Shown here: one piece after another, positions 34,657 through 44,514 of the stretch
How the letters are laid out: each line of letters starts with the position of its first letter
How positions within the stretch are numbered: the first letter of the stretch is position 1
Assembly: GCF_947496385.1 (NCBI RefSeq)
Contig: NZ_CANMCP010000003.1
Location: forward strand, 124,001 to 188,000
DNA from: an uncultured Croceicoccus sp.
Lineage (GTDB): Bacteria > Pseudomonadota > Alphaproteobacteria > Sphingomonadales > Sphingomonadaceae
Reading direction: 5' to 3'
DNA: 64,000 nucleotides
Notes under the pieces: generated by a model
Told to the model about the DNA's origin: nothing
Databases searched by the model: none
What the model saw: only the letters and a program-made list of their open reading frames with translations
Translations under genes and position numbers: made by a program

Positions 34657-35544
34657 GTGACGATACGCAACACGACACAATGGCGCATCGGCATCATCGG
34701 CGGTTCGGGTCTATACGCGATGCCCGGATTGAGGAATGCTGAATGGATCGAGATCGCGACGCCGTGGGGACGCCCTTCCGATGCGGTGCTGACCGGATCG
34801 CTGCACGGGGTCGAGCTTGTCTTCCTGCCGCGCCACGGGCGGGGCCATGTGGTGGCGCCCGGCGCGCTGAACGCCCGCGCCAATATCGACGCGCTCAAAC
34901 GCGCAGGCTGCACCGACATTCTCGCGATCAGCGCGATCGGTTCGCTGCGCGAGGAACTGCCCCCCGGCCGTTTCGTGGTGGTGGATCAGTTCATCGACCG
35001 CACCGCGGGCCGCCCGTCCAGCTTTTTCGGGACCGGGATGGTCGCGCATGTGTCGATGGCCGATCCGGTCTGCCCGCGCCTTTCCGCCATGGCCGGGGCC
35101 GCGGTGCGCGACGCGGGCGGTGCGGTGACCGAGGGCGGCACCTATCTGGCGATGGAAGGACCGCAATTTTCCACCCGCGCGGAAAGCCACATGTACCGCG
35201 CATGGGGCGCCGATGTCATCGGCATGACCGCCCTGCCGGAGGCCCGGCTCGCACGCGAGGCGGAGCTGCCCTATGCGCTCATCGGGATGGTCACGGATTA
35301 CGATTGCTGGCGTGAGGAGACAGAGGCGGTCGAGGTGGACGCCGTCATCGCGCGCATGGCCGAAAATGCCGAGATTGCGCGCGGGGCGGTCGACGCTTTC
35401 GTCCGCGCGCTTCCCCCGACGCGGGCGCCATCGCCCATCGACACGGTGCTGGACAAGGCGCTCATCACCGATCCGGCCTGCCGCGACCCGGCGGTGCTCG
35501 CCCGGCTCGACGCGGTGATGCGGCGCGTGAACGGCGGCGACTGA
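34657..35544 (+). CDS. mtnP: S-methyl-5'-thioadenosine phosphorylase
   Basis: MtnP splits methylthioadenosine, a by-product of polyamine and homoserine lactone synthesis, to adenine and methylthioribose-1-P. The 295-residue protein has the nucleoside phosphorylase type 2 features: GIIGGSGLYAMPG, the phosphate-binding FLPRHGRGHVVAPG, GGTYLAMEGPQFSTRAES, and the purine-binding IGMTALPEARLAREAE. It starts with GTG after an ACAGGA. Related purine phosphorylases share the fold; the context gives no help in fixing the substrate. Confidence 0.9.
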   Translation: MTIRNTTQWRIGIIGGSGLYAMPGLRNAEWIEIATPWGRPSDAVLTGSLHGVELVFLPRHGRGHVVAPGALNARANIDALKRAGCTDILAISAIGSLREELPPGRFVVVDQFIDRTAGRPSSFFGTGMVAHVSMADPVCPRLSAMAGAAVRDAGGAVTEGGTYLAMEGPQFSTRAESHMYRAWGADVIGMTALPEARLAREAELPYALIGMVTDYDCWREETEAVEVDAVIARMAENAEIARGAVDAFVRALPPTRAPSPIDTVLDKALITDPACRDPAVLARLDAVMRRVNGGD

Positions 35545-35575
35545 AGCGGCCCGTTTCGCCGATCGCGTGGCCGCG

Positions 35576-35788
35576 TCACTGCTCGCCCGCGGGCTGCTCC
35601 TCCTGCGCGGCGGCGGCGGCGGTTTCGCTGCGCAATTTGCGGTTCGCGGCCAGCTCGGCATCGATCTCGCGCGCCTGCTTGCGAATATGCGCCTCCGCCT
35701 CCTCGTAGCGGGTGTCGAAATCCGGCTCCTCCTGGCACCCGGCGAGCAGGAGCAGCGCGACCAAGGCAGAGACCCGCACCGCCTGCAT
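35576..35788 (-). CDS. Small lipoprotein
   Basis: This is a 70-residue predicted lipoprotein with the lipobox LAGC at about residue 18. A charged helical segment (RYEEAEAHIRKQAREIDAEL) with coiled-coil character and an Ala/Glu/Gln-rich tail follow. Its ATG overlaps the tamB stop by one base, so it belongs to the tamA-tamB transcript. I recognise no family. A minor envelope role connected with TamAB is a guess from position only. Confidence 0.75.
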   Translation of the reverse strand: MQAVRVSALVALLLLAGCQEEPDFDTRYEEAEAHIRKQAREIDAELAANRKLRSETAAAAAQEEQPAGEQ

Positions 35789-38700
35789 CAGTAATTCTTG
35801 CGGTAACGGATGCTGGCGTCGGTGCGGCCCGACCCGCCCGCTTGGCTCAGGATCGAGAGCGCCGGGGTCAGGCTGATTTCGAGCTGCGTCGCGGTGAACC
35901 CAAGCGCATCGGTGATCAGCTCGACATAGATATCGTCGGTAATATACTGCCCCGCTGCGAGCGCGGTCCCGCGCCCGCTCGCCTCATCCGCGCCGAGAAT
36001 CCGCAGCCGGTCGACCCCCGTCGCCGAACGCAGCGTGCCAAGCGGGTTGAGCCCACCCCCCGACCCGCGCAGCGAATTGAGCGATGCGGCAAGCTGCACC
36101 GCCTGGATCGTCGAAAGATTGCCGATCGAGCTTCCGAACAGGATGCGCGACACGATTTCGTCCTGCGGCAGGCCCGGCGTCGAGGCGAAGGAAATCTGCG
36201 GATCCATGGCCCGGCCCGCGACATTCACGCGCACGGTCACGTCCTCGATCTCCTCGCTCGCCACGAGATTGAGCACCGGATCGATGGTGGACCCGCCGGT
36301 AAACCCGATCCGCCCCTCGACCAGCTCGAACGAACGCCCGGCAAAGCCCAGCGTGCCGCGAATGAGCGACACTTCGCCCGAAAGCCGCGGTGCGGTGCTG
36401 GTCCCGCGAATGGTGAGGTCGGCGTCCCATTCGGATTCCAGCCCCATGCCCGAGACATAGAGCCGCTCCGGCGCATTCAGATCGATGTCGAGCCGCAGCT
36501 GATCGAAGATGCCGGGCTGCGTTTCGGGCTCCTCGTCGCCGGTGATGCGCACCGGTCCGCGCGGCGGCTTGAACCGCACGCCGGTCAGTTCGGGCACCTC
36601 GGCGGCGCCCTGGCGGATGATCTGATAGCGCGTTTCGGGGAGCAGCAATTGCCCCGACAAAAGCGCGGTCTGTCCCGCGCTCTTCGAAAGGCGCAATTGC
36701 CCGGTTGCCGATGCGCGGATCATGTCGCTGCGCGCAAGCCGCGCATCGTCGAGCGTGACCGACACATCCATGGGATAGCCGCTGTCGGCCGCGAGGCTGA
36801 CATAGCCGCTCGCCTCGACCGAACCGTCGCCCGCCGTCGCGGTCATGCGCTCGATCCTAAGTTCGCTCCCGTCGAAACGCCCCTGCAACGCCATATTGGT
36901 GAGCCGCGTCCCATAGGTCAGGTTTTCATAGGTCAGCGATTTGGCGCGGATGATGCCTGCAAGATCGGGGTCCGACACCCGGCCCGAGAAATCCGCCGCG
37001 ACGCCGATGGGGCCTGAAAGCCGCTGATCCGGCTGTCCGGCGAAGGAGAACAGCGTATCGGCCGGCCCGTTATACCGGATGCCACCCGACAGCGGCGCCA
37101 TGAGCAGGCGCTGCGTCCACGGCCCCGCGCCGGGCGGGAGTGGGTTGAGCGAGGCGACCATGCGCCCGATGACGGTACCGCGGCGCCGCATGACGGCGCG
37201 CGCCTCGCCGCCGTTGGCGAGCAGCTTGCCGACGAAATTGATGTCGACCGGCTGGCTCACCGAGGCGGCAGTGGTTCGGGTGAAATCGTCGATCGACAGG
37301 CGGGCATCGGCGCGGGGGAAGGCATTCGGCCCGGCCTGCGCGAAATCGAGGCTGCCGGTCGCGTTGCCGCCGAGGCCAAGGCCCGGAACGAAGGCGTTGA
37401 CGATAGCCATGTCGAGCGAATCGAGCCGGCTCTGCACCCTGATCCCGTCACCGTAAGTGGCGGCGAGGCGGAGATTGCCGCTCCCGAAATCGATGCGCGT
37501 GGGCATCAGTTCATAGCTGCCGTTTCCGGGCACGATGCGGGCGGGATTGACCGTGGCGAAATCGATGCCGCGCACCCGGCCCTTTACCGCCGCGCGCCAC
37601 AATTGCGGCGTCATGTCGGTGTTGAGCGCGATGCGGAACGGCACGCCGCTGGTCCCTTCGGCCAGCAGCTTCGCCTTGCCCGTGCCGCCGCGATAATCGA
37701 CCGTGGCGCGCGCGGCATTGATGTCGAACGAACCATACCGCACGCGCGCCAGCTGCGCCGCGGCGACCACGTATGGCTGATCGTAGAGCACGACGCGCCC
37801 GTCGATCTTCGCCGAACCGATGGCGAGATTGGCCGGCCCTTCCAGCGTGGTGTCGTTGGCGCGCAGGTTGAACAACGCTTCCTGATACCGCCCCTCGGCA
37901 TCGAGACGGACAACGCCCGCGAGCCCGCGCCCGTTGGCGAGCAGCCGCCCGGCAAACGGCCCGGCCGAAGTCTGACGCAGCGAGCCTGTAAAATCGATGC
38001 CGCCGAGATTGGCGCTGTTGATCTGCACCGTCGTCGCATCGCCCAGCCCCAGCGTCACATCGGCGGTCAGCGCGCCGTAATCGGTGTCGCCGGTGAGGTC
38101 GAGCCGGTAGCCCGTGCCATTGCCGGTCCCGCGAATCTCGGCATTCAGATTGGCGAGGCCGATCCCGAAATTGGGGTTTTCGGCGGTGATCGTCGCCTGC
38201 GGATCGGTGATGGTGCCCGCGACGCGCACGCCGACGCGGCCATAGGCATCGGTGATCGCGTCGGCATTGAACGCAATGCGCCCGTCGGTGCTGTAACGCC
38301 CGCTGCCGCCGGTAATGCGGACAAGCGGGGCCTCGAGCCTCAGATTGGTGAAATTGATGGTGCCATCGGGGGCATAGCGCACATTGGCCGAGGCCAGCGC
38401 ATTGCCGCCGAGGAAATCGCGCACGCTTTCGTTTTCGAGCCTGCGCGAACGCACGCTGACCCGCCCGGCGAGTGCGTAGCCGCCCGCCTCGGTGCGCAGA
38501 TCGACATCGGTCGTGATGTCGAAGATGCCGACGCTCTCGACCCGGTAATTGTCGATCCGCCCGTCGATCGCGCCGGTATAAAGCCCGGTCGACATGTCGG
38601 CGAGCAGGATGACATTCGCATCGATCCGGTCCGACTGTATCCGCATGTTGTCGGACAGGATGCGCGGTCCCTGAATCGCGATATCGCCCGCAAGCCGCAC

Positions 38701-40074
38701 ATCGGTGAGCGTGCCGCCCGCCACCGTGTCGAGCCCGGTAATGCGCGATGCGCGCGCCTGCACCGGGATGAGGATCCGGTCGGGATCGACCCGCGCCGCG
38801 CCCTCGGCCGCGAAATTGACGAGCGCCATGTCCGCCATCGCGATCCTATCGGCGGCGAGCGCATATTGGACCGTCGGCGCCGCGAACGCGCCATCGAGCG
38901 TGAGATTGCCGCGCACGCCCGACCCGCTCAGATTTTCGGCGAGAACCGACGGGCGGGTGAGCGCCAGCGTGACCTTCATGTCGTCGAAACTGTTGTCGGA
39001 CAGATCGATGATGCCGTCCGCACCCACGCGCAGCGCGTCGCTTTCGATCGTGCCGGTCAAATTGGCGCTGCGTTCGTTCAGCGCGCCGGTCATGTCGATG
39101 GTGGTGACGGGACCGAGCAAGGCCGCCGTCTGCCCTTCGAACAGGCGCGCCACGCGCGTCGGCCCGCGCACGGTAAAGGTGCCGTCGCGCGCCAGAATGG
39201 CGAGCCGCGCAAATTCCGAGCCGCCCAGATTGGCGGCAAGCCGGCCGTTCCACCGCGCCCAGTCGCCCCGGCCCGACAGGTCGAGCGCGACCGGCTGATC
39301 CAGCCCGGCGAGCGTGGTGACCACCCCGCCCTGCGGCGCGCGCAGCTTCACATCGATGTCGAGCCGGTTTTCCTCCGGCACCGCGTCGAGTTTCAGCGCA
39401 AGCCGGTCGCCGCCCGCGGCATCGGCCCCGCCGATCGTCCGCGCGTCGAGATCGACCAAAGCGCGCCCGTCGGCAATATGCGCCTCGCCGCCGAGGGACA
39501 GCACGCGCCGCTCCCCCGTGACGGCCTCGCCGATGACAAACCGGTCGACACGCAGAACGCCGATATCGATGTCGAGATCGGGGAGCAGCGGGCCTTCGCT
39601 TTCCGTCTCGTTGAACTGGGGCAGACGCGCGAGCGTGATCCGCTCCGCCGTGGCGCTGCGCACGTCGACATGGTTGTTCACGAAGGCGAACGGGCGCCAG
39701 TCGACGCGCAATTCGGGCGAGGACAGGAACACCCCGCGTGGGTCCGACACGGTGAAATCGTGCAGTACCATCTCGCCATAGAGCGAACCGTCGATGCGGC
39801 CGATGTCGATTTCCATGCCGTTTTCGAATTCGAGCCCGGCAATCTGCTCGGCGACGAAACGCCGGCCCGGCTGCGTATTGAGGCCGAAGATCACCAGCGC
39901 GACCAGCACGGCAATACCGACGAGGACGATGGCAACGCCCTTCGCGACGCGGACGGGCCAGCGGCGGTGCGTGCGCGTGTCCTCGCCGCTCTCCACCATG
40001 GTATCGTCGCCGCGCACCTCTTCGGCGGTTTCGTCCGTCACCGGCTGCTCTTCCCCGTCCCGCATATCCGCCAT
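35788..40074 (-). CDS. tamB: Translocation and assembly module protein TamB
   Basis: TamB is a long inner-membrane-anchored bridge spanning the periplasm, implicated with TamA in outer-membrane protein assembly and, more recently, lipid transport. The 1428-residue protein has a charged cytoplasmic start, a membrane anchor at about 44-66, then repeated beta-strand sequence throughout (AsmA-like). It ends with the conserved DUF490 C-terminus (ILFGSSIGNLSTIQAVQLAAS, and a final aromatic residue). Its ATG overlaps the tamA stop by one base. The length fits the family. Confidence 0.95.
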   Translation of the reverse strand: MADMRDGEEQPVTDETAEEVRGDDTMVESGEDTRTHRRWPVRVAKGVAIVLVGIAVLVALVIFGLNTQPGRRFVAEQIAGLEFENGMEIDIGRIDGSLYGEMVLHDFTVSDPRGVFLSSPELRVDWRPFAFVNNHVDVRSATAERITLARLPQFNETESEGPLLPDLDIDIGVLRVDRFVIGEAVTGERRVLSLGGEAHIADGRALVDLDARTIGGADAAGGDRLALKLDAVPEENRLDIDVKLRAPQGGVVTTLAGLDQPVALDLSGRGDWARWNGRLAANLGGSEFARLAILARDGTFTVRGPTRVARLFEGQTAALLGPVTTIDMTGALNERSANLTGTIESDALRVGADGIIDLSDNSFDDMKVTLALTRPSVLAENLSGSGVRGNLTLDGAFAAPTVQYALAADRIAMADMALVNFAAEGAARVDPDRILIPVQARASRITGLDTVAGGTLTDVRLAGDIAIQGPRILSDNMRIQSDRIDANVILLADMSTGLYTGAIDGRIDNYRVESVGIFDITTDVDLRTEAGGYALAGRVSVRSRRLENESVRDFLGGNALASANVRYAPDGTINFTNLRLEAPLVRITGGSGRYSTDGRIAFNADAITDAYGRVGVRVAGTITDPQATITAENPNFGIGLANLNAEIRGTGNGTGYRLDLTGDTDYGALTADVTLGLGDATTVQINSANLGGIDFTGSLRQTSAGPFAGRLLANGRGLAGVVRLDAEGRYQEALFNLRANDTTLEGPANLAIGSAKIDGRVVLYDQPYVVAAAQLARVRYGSFDINAARATVDYRGGTGKAKLLAEGTSGVPFRIALNTDMTPQLWRAAVKGRVRGIDFATVNPARIVPGNGSYELMPTRIDFGSGNLRLAATYGDGIRVQSRLDSLDMAIVNAFVPGLGLGGNATGSLDFAQAGPNAFPRADARLSIDDFTRTTAASVSQPVDINFVGKLLANGGEARAVMRRRGTVIGRMVASLNPLPPGAGPWTQRLLMAPLSGGIRYNGPADTLFSFAGQPDQRLSGPIGVAADFSGRVSDPDLAGIIRAKSLTYENLTYGTRLTNMALQGRFDGSELRIERMTATAGDGSVEASGYVSLAADSGYPMDVSVTLDDARLARSDMIRASATGQLRLSKSAGQTALLSGQLLLPETRYQIIRQGAAEVPELTGVRFKPPRGPVRITGDEEPETQPGIFDQLRLDIDLNAPERLYVSGMGLESEWDADLTIRGTSTAPRLSGEVSLIRGTLGFAGRSFELVEGRIGFTGGSTIDPVLNLVASEEIEDVTVRVNVAGRAMDPQISFASTPGLPQDEIVSRILFGSSIGNLSTIQAVQLAASLNSLRGSGGGLNPLGTLRSATGVDRLRILGADEASGRGTALAAGQYITDDIYVELITDALGFTATQLEISLTPALSILSQAGGSGRTDASIRYRKNY

Positions 40075-42407
40075 CAGAACGCCTGCCCGATTGAAACATA
40101 GACCGCGAACGAGCTTTCACCCGGCTGCTTGTCGATGGGCATCGCCACGTCGAGCCGGAGCGGCCCGAAATTGGTATAGAACCGCCCGCCGAGGCCGACG
40201 CCGTAACGAAGGCCCGAAAAATCGGGCACGCTGTCGAGATAGACCTGCCCCGCATCGACGAAGCCGACGACGCCGAAATTGCCGAACCGGTAGCGCGCCT
40301 CGACCGCGAGCTCGTTGAAACTGAGCCCGCCGAGCGGCCGGAAGCGGAACGGATTGGCGGTTTCGTCCGGATCCTCGGGGTCGAAATTCGGGTTGGGCAC
40401 CTCGACCTTGGGGCCGAGTTCCTGAAACCCGAAACCGCGCACCGAACCGCCGCCCCCGGCGTAGAACCGGCGCGACGGCGCGAGGTCGAAGCGGTCGATC
40501 CCCTGAATCGTGCCGGCCGCCACCCGCGCCGCCAACACGATGGAATCGGTCGCCGGGTAATAGGCGCTCGCCGCGAGACGGGCCCGTACGTAGGTATCGA
40601 AGGAATCCTGCACCGAGGCTTCGGGTTCGATGAGCGCGGTGACGCGAAACCCGCTCGTCGGGTTGAGCAGGCTCTTCGTGCTGTCCAGCCCGACCTGCCC
40701 GGTCAGCCCGGCGATGCCGAAGGTGCGCCGCCGCACCTCGCCGAGGTCGAAATCGTAATCCTCCTCGATCGTGCCAAGCAGCTGCACGCCATAGGCATAG
40801 GTCAGCGGTTTCTGCCAGATGGAGGTGGAATCGTAATTCACCCGCGCGGCGAGCCGGCCGGTGAGCGCCTCGAACGCGTCGAAATCGCTGCGCAAGGCCT
40901 CGGCGACGATTTCGAAGGTGCGGTCGCGGCGGCCGGCATTGGACCGGCGGAACGTGACGCCCGCGCCCTGCTCCTGCGTGCCGGCGATGGCGCGGGCGAT
41001 CAACGCGCCTTCGGGCGGGAACAGATTGCGATGCGTCCATGTCGCCTCGACCCGCGCGCCCTGCCCGGTGCCGTAACCGGCGCTGCCGGCGATGGTGCGC
41101 GGCGGTCCGGCGTCCTGCTCGACCAGCACGGTGGCGTATTCCGCGGGGCCGCCCTCGACCGTGCCGGCATCCTCGCCGGTGCGCTGCGGCTCGACCGTGA
41201 CGGTATTGAACAAGCCCGTCGCGACGAGCGCCTGACGCAGGTCGTCGACCATGTCGCTATCGTAAAGCTCGCCCCGTTCGAACCGGGCGAGCACGGCGAC
41301 GTGCTCCGCATCGAAGGCAAGATCGCCCGTCGTCTCGATCCCGCCGAACACCGCGCGCGGCCCGGTATCGACCGGCAGGGTATAGACCCCGCCCCCCGTT
41401 TCAGCGTCGAGCAATATGTCGCGCTGGCCGACCGCGGCGAACGGATAGCCATTGTGCGGCAGCGCCACGGCGACATTCGCCTCCGCCCCCTGCACCCGCG
41501 TGGCGACGATCGGCTCGCCGACGGCAAGCGGCAGGTTTTCGCGGATGAGATCGGGCGGCGTCGTGGGCTCCGCATCGATCACGATTTCGGCAAATTCGTA
41601 ACGCTGTCCGGGCGTGACGTCGATCACGGCGGTCAGCGGCTGACCATCGGCGACGTCGGCGCGGTCGATACGCGTCTCGACACTGGCGCCGAACCACCCT
41701 TCGGAGGCGAGGATACGCTCTATCAGGACGCTGTCTTCGGTCAGCCGGGCGGACACCTGCGCGACATTGTTCGCGGTGCGATCGTCCGACCGCAGGGCGG
41801 ACAGATCGTTGAACATGTCGCGGATGTTCACATCCGTTTCCGCGTCGATTGCGTCGATCCCGTTGAGCGCGATTTCATACGAAACCTCGGTCACCTCGGT
41901 ATCTTCCTCGCCCTCGGCGAATTCCACCGGCTCTACCTCGAACGCGGAAATGGGCGGGAGCGGCGCGGTCAGCTCCGCATCGCGGACGGGCGCATCGCCG
42001 ATCTCCTCCACCGCGTCGCCATCGGCCAGCGCCGGATCGCCGAGCGGTGCGTCCTCGCTCATTTCGGTTTCGGCACCGGCCTGCTCCTCGGCAAGGCGGC
42101 GTTCGAACTCCGCAATGGATTCCAGCGGCATGTCGAGCGCGGGGTCGCTCTCGGCATCGAGGTCGGGGATGGATTCTGCAAATTCCTCGTCCGAGATGAT
42201 CGTTTCGACCTCGGGCAGGGTTACATCGGCGGGCGGCGCGGGCACGGGGAGAGGATCTGCGTCGGCGCGATCCGCCGCCTGCGGCCCGGCACGATCGTAG
42301 GGCACGCCGGCATCCTGCGCCGCGGCGGCACCGACCTGCGCCATCGCCAGAAAAGACGCGCTGGCAAGGACATGCTTGCCAAATCGACCGATATGCGTTC
42401 CTGTCAT
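40074..42407 (-). CDS. tamA: Outer-membrane assembly protein TamA (Omp85 family)
   Basis: TamA is an Omp85-type barrel with periplasmic POTRA domains that partners TamB. The 777-residue protein has a signal peptide (about 1-30, ending AAAAQ) and POTRA-like repeats from about 190. The surface-antigen barrel occupies the C-terminal half: the FYAGGGGSVRGFGFQELGP motif with the conserved VRGF, and a closing segment ending in GQAF. Unusual is the very acidic stretch between signal and POTRA (about 55-180), rich in Glu, Asp and Ala. The ATG at 42407 (MTGTHIG) is preferred to longer frames. Confidence 0.93.
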   Translation of the reverse strand: MTGTHIGRFGKHVLASASFLAMAQVGAAAAQDAGVPYDRAGPQAADRADADPLPVPAPPADVTLPEVETIISDEEFAESIPDLDAESDPALDMPLESIAEFERRLAEEQAGAETEMSEDAPLGDPALADGDAVEEIGDAPVRDAELTAPLPPISAFEVEPVEFAEGEEDTEVTEVSYEIALNGIDAIDAETDVNIRDMFNDLSALRSDDRTANNVAQVSARLTEDSVLIERILASEGWFGASVETRIDRADVADGQPLTAVIDVTPGQRYEFAEIVIDAEPTTPPDLIRENLPLAVGEPIVATRVQGAEANVAVALPHNGYPFAAVGQRDILLDAETGGGVYTLPVDTGPRAVFGGIETTGDLAFDAEHVAVLARFERGELYDSDMVDDLRQALVATGLFNTVTVEPQRTGEDAGTVEGGPAEYATVLVEQDAGPPRTIAGSAGYGTGQGARVEATWTHRNLFPPEGALIARAIAGTQEQGAGVTFRRSNAGRRDRTFEIVAEALRSDFDAFEALTGRLAARVNYDSTSIWQKPLTYAYGVQLLGTIEEDYDFDLGEVRRRTFGIAGLTGQVGLDSTKSLLNPTSGFRVTALIEPEASVQDSFDTYVRARLAASAYYPATDSIVLAARVAAGTIQGIDRFDLAPSRRFYAGGGGSVRGFGFQELGPKVEVPNPNFDPEDPDETANPFRFRPLGGLSFNELAVEARYRFGNFGVVGFVDAGQVYLDSVPDFSGLRYGVGLGGRFYTNFGPLRLDVAMPIDKQPGESSFAVYVSIGQAF

Positions 42408-42454
42408 GTGCAACCGCAATTCCCGCAGCGTCAAAATAAAGAGGTCCGCAACGG

Positions 42455-43660
42455 ATGATCGATCGCACGCCGACCGAACCACCATTCGCCGAAACCCCGA
42501 ACGCCGAAACCTCGTATCCCAACCGTCTGCCCGTCGATGCCATGGAAAACAATAGCGAAAAGGACACAGACGCGCCCGATGCGGGCGAAACGATCGAAAA
42601 CGGAGACCCCGGCGCGGTCGCGACCTGGCCGCATCACATCCCGTTTTCGGGTTGGCTGGCGGTGTTGAAACGCGTCTATGTGATGGTCGGTTTTCACAAT
42701 CTCGGCCTGCTGGCGGGCGGGGTCGCGTTCTTTACCTTTCTCGCGATCACGCCGCTCATCGCCGCGACGGTCATGATCTATGGCCTCGTCGGCAATGTCG
42801 ATCTCGTCGAGAAACAGATGCGCACCGTGGTCGAGGTGGTGCCGTCCGATGCCGCGCGCCTGATCGAGGATCAGCTCCTTGGCGTGGTCAATACCAGCAG
42901 CGAAGTCGCGGGATTCGCACTCGTCATCGCGCTGGTCTTCGCGATCTATGGCGGAATGCGGGCGGCAAGCGGGCTCATCCGCGCATTGAACGTCATTAAC
43001 GAGGAACCGGAAACGCGCAATATATTGCGCCTCACGCTCCGGGCCGCGGTGCTGACGCTGGCGGCGATCGGCATTGCGCTGATCGGGGTGGTGAGCGGGG
43101 CGGCGCTGACCTGGCTCGCGCGGCAGACCACGGTGTTCTTCGGGCCGTGGACGGGGTTTTTCATCAAGCTGCTGACCTATGGCGCGGCGGTCGCGCTGGG
43201 CAGCGTGGGTTTTGCCATGATCATGCGGTTCGGGCCCGACCGGCGCCCGGCGAAATGGCGCTGGCTCGCGCCGGGCGCGGTATTGGCGACGATATTGTGG
43301 ATCGGCGTGTCCTTCGCCTTTTCCGCCTATGTCGCCTATGTGTCGGATTATAACGCCACCTATGGCTCGCTATCGGCGATCGTGGTGTTCCTGATGTGGC
43401 TGTTCCTGTCGGCCTACGGCATATTGATCGGCGCGCTGCTCAATGCCGAGGCGGAGCGGCAGACGATCCAGGATTCGACCGAGGGGCCGGACCGCCCCAT
43501 CGGCCATCGCGGCGCCGTGCTCGCCGACAGCCATGTGAGCTTCGGCCACAAGCAGGAACTCGCCGCGAAAAAGCGGGAGCGGCGGGCGGAGCGCGCGGCG
43601 CAGAACGCGCGCGATACGCCCCGCCGCCCCGCCCTGCCGCGGATCAGAGGCGGCGGATGA
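42455..43660 (+). CDS. YihY/BrkB family membrane protein
   Basis: This is a 401-residue inner-membrane protein of the YihY/virulence factor BrkB family. An acidic N-terminal tail of about 60 residues precedes six helices, with the conserved GGVAFFTFLAITPLIAA segment, the AIYGGMRAASGLIRALNVINEE loop and the late YNATYGSLSAIVVFLMWLFLSAYG region. The C-terminus is cytoplasmic, highly basic and Ala/Arg-rich. The function is unknown; an older assignment as RNase BN is wrong. It diverges from tamA with 47 bases between starts. Its last 17 bases overlap the convergent mmsB gene. Confidence 0.92.
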   Translation: MIDRTPTEPPFAETPNAETSYPNRLPVDAMENNSEKDTDAPDAGETIENGDPGAVATWPHHIPFSGWLAVLKRVYVMVGFHNLGLLAGGVAFFTFLAITPLIAATVMIYGLVGNVDLVEKQMRTVVEVVPSDAARLIEDQLLGVVNTSSEVAGFALVIALVFAIYGGMRAASGLIRALNVINEEPETRNILRLTLRAAVLTLAAIGIALIGVVSGAALTWLARQTTVFFGPWTGFFIKLLTYGAAVALGSVGFAMIMRFGPDRRPAKWRWLAPGAVLATILWIGVSFAFSAYVAYVSDYNATYGSLSAIVVFLMWLFLSAYGILIGALLNAEAERQTIQDSTEGPDRPIGHRGAVLADSHVSFGHKQELAAKKRERRAERAAQNARDTPRRPALPRIRGGG

Positions 43661-44513
43661 TCGAGGAGAAATCCTTGCCGCCGTTTCCGTCGGCGTCGTG
43701 ATCCTCGAACAGTTCCTTGGCCCGCTCGCCCATCGGGGTCGCGCTTTCGGCGGATTTCGCCGCCGCCATGGCAAGGCGCAGATCCTTCAGCATGAGATTG
43801 GTGGCAAAGCCGCCGTCGTAATCATTGTCGGACGGGCTTTGCGGGCCGACGCCGGGAACCGGGCAATAGCTCGTCATGGACCAGCATTGCCCCGATGACA
43901 CCGACGCGATGTCGTAGAAATTCTGCGCATCGAGGCCCAGCCTTTCGGCCAGCTTGAACGCTTCGCACGTGCCGATCATCTGAATGCCGAGCAGCATGTT
44001 GTTGCAGATTTTCGCGGCCTGCCCGGCGCCGGCATCGCCCGCGCGGATGACCGCCTTGCCCATCGCCTCGAGCACGGGGCGCGCACGCTCGCAGGCCTCC
44101 TGCGTGCCGCCCACCATGAAGGTCAGCGTACCGCCATTGGCCGCCGCGATCCCGCCCGACACCGGCGCGTCGACCATATCGTGCCCGGCGTCCGTCGCCT
44201 TGGCGATGACGGTGCGGCAGGTTTCGACGTCGATGGTCGAACAATCGATAAGGACCGCACTGCGCGGGGCGTGGCCGATGACCGACCCTGTATAGACGCT
44301 TTTGACGATGTCGCCGTTGGGCAGCATGGACACGACGGCATCCATGCCCTCCACCGCTTCGCGCACGGTGCCATAGGTGGCGATGCCGTTGGCCTGCGCC
44401 GTCTCCAGCGCATCCGCCGACAGGTCGAATGCGGCGACCTCATGGCCGTTCTTCACCAGGTTTGCGGCCATGCCGCTGCCCATGTTGCCAAGGCCGATAA
44501 ATGCGATTTTCAT
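43644..44513 (-). CDS. mmsB: 3-hydroxyisobutyrate dehydrogenase
   Basis: MmsB oxidises 3-hydroxyisobutyrate to methylmalonate semialdehyde in valine breakdown. The 289-residue protein begins with the Rossmann motif FIGLGNMGSGMAANL. It contains the substrate-loop signature DAPVSGGIAAANGGTLTFMVGG and the catalytic-lysine region GQAAKICNNMLLGIQMIGTCEA. The ATG at 44513 is chosen for the Rossmann start. It follows the enoyl-CoA hydratase stop directly and ends the operon. Other beta-hydroxyacid dehydrogenases look similar, but the neighbours fix this one. Confidence 0.94.
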   Translation of the reverse strand: MKIAFIGLGNMGSGMAANLVKNGHEVAAFDLSADALETAQANGIATYGTVREAVEGMDAVVSMLPNGDIVKSVYTGSVIGHAPRSAVLIDCSTIDVETCRTVIAKATDAGHDMVDAPVSGGIAAANGGTLTFMVGGTQEACERARPVLEAMGKAVIRAGDAGAGQAAKICNNMLLGIQMIGTCEAFKLAERLGLDAQNFYDIASVSSGQCWSMTSYCPVPGVGPQSPSDNDYDGGFATNLMLKDLRLAMAAAKSAESATPMGERAKELFEDHDADGNGGKDFSSIIRRL

Positions 44514-44514
44514 G

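Noticed and set aside
37603-40101. An 832-codon plus-strand frame inside tamB
   Set aside because: It is the mirror of a repetitive beta-strand protein; no signal, motif or start site supports it.
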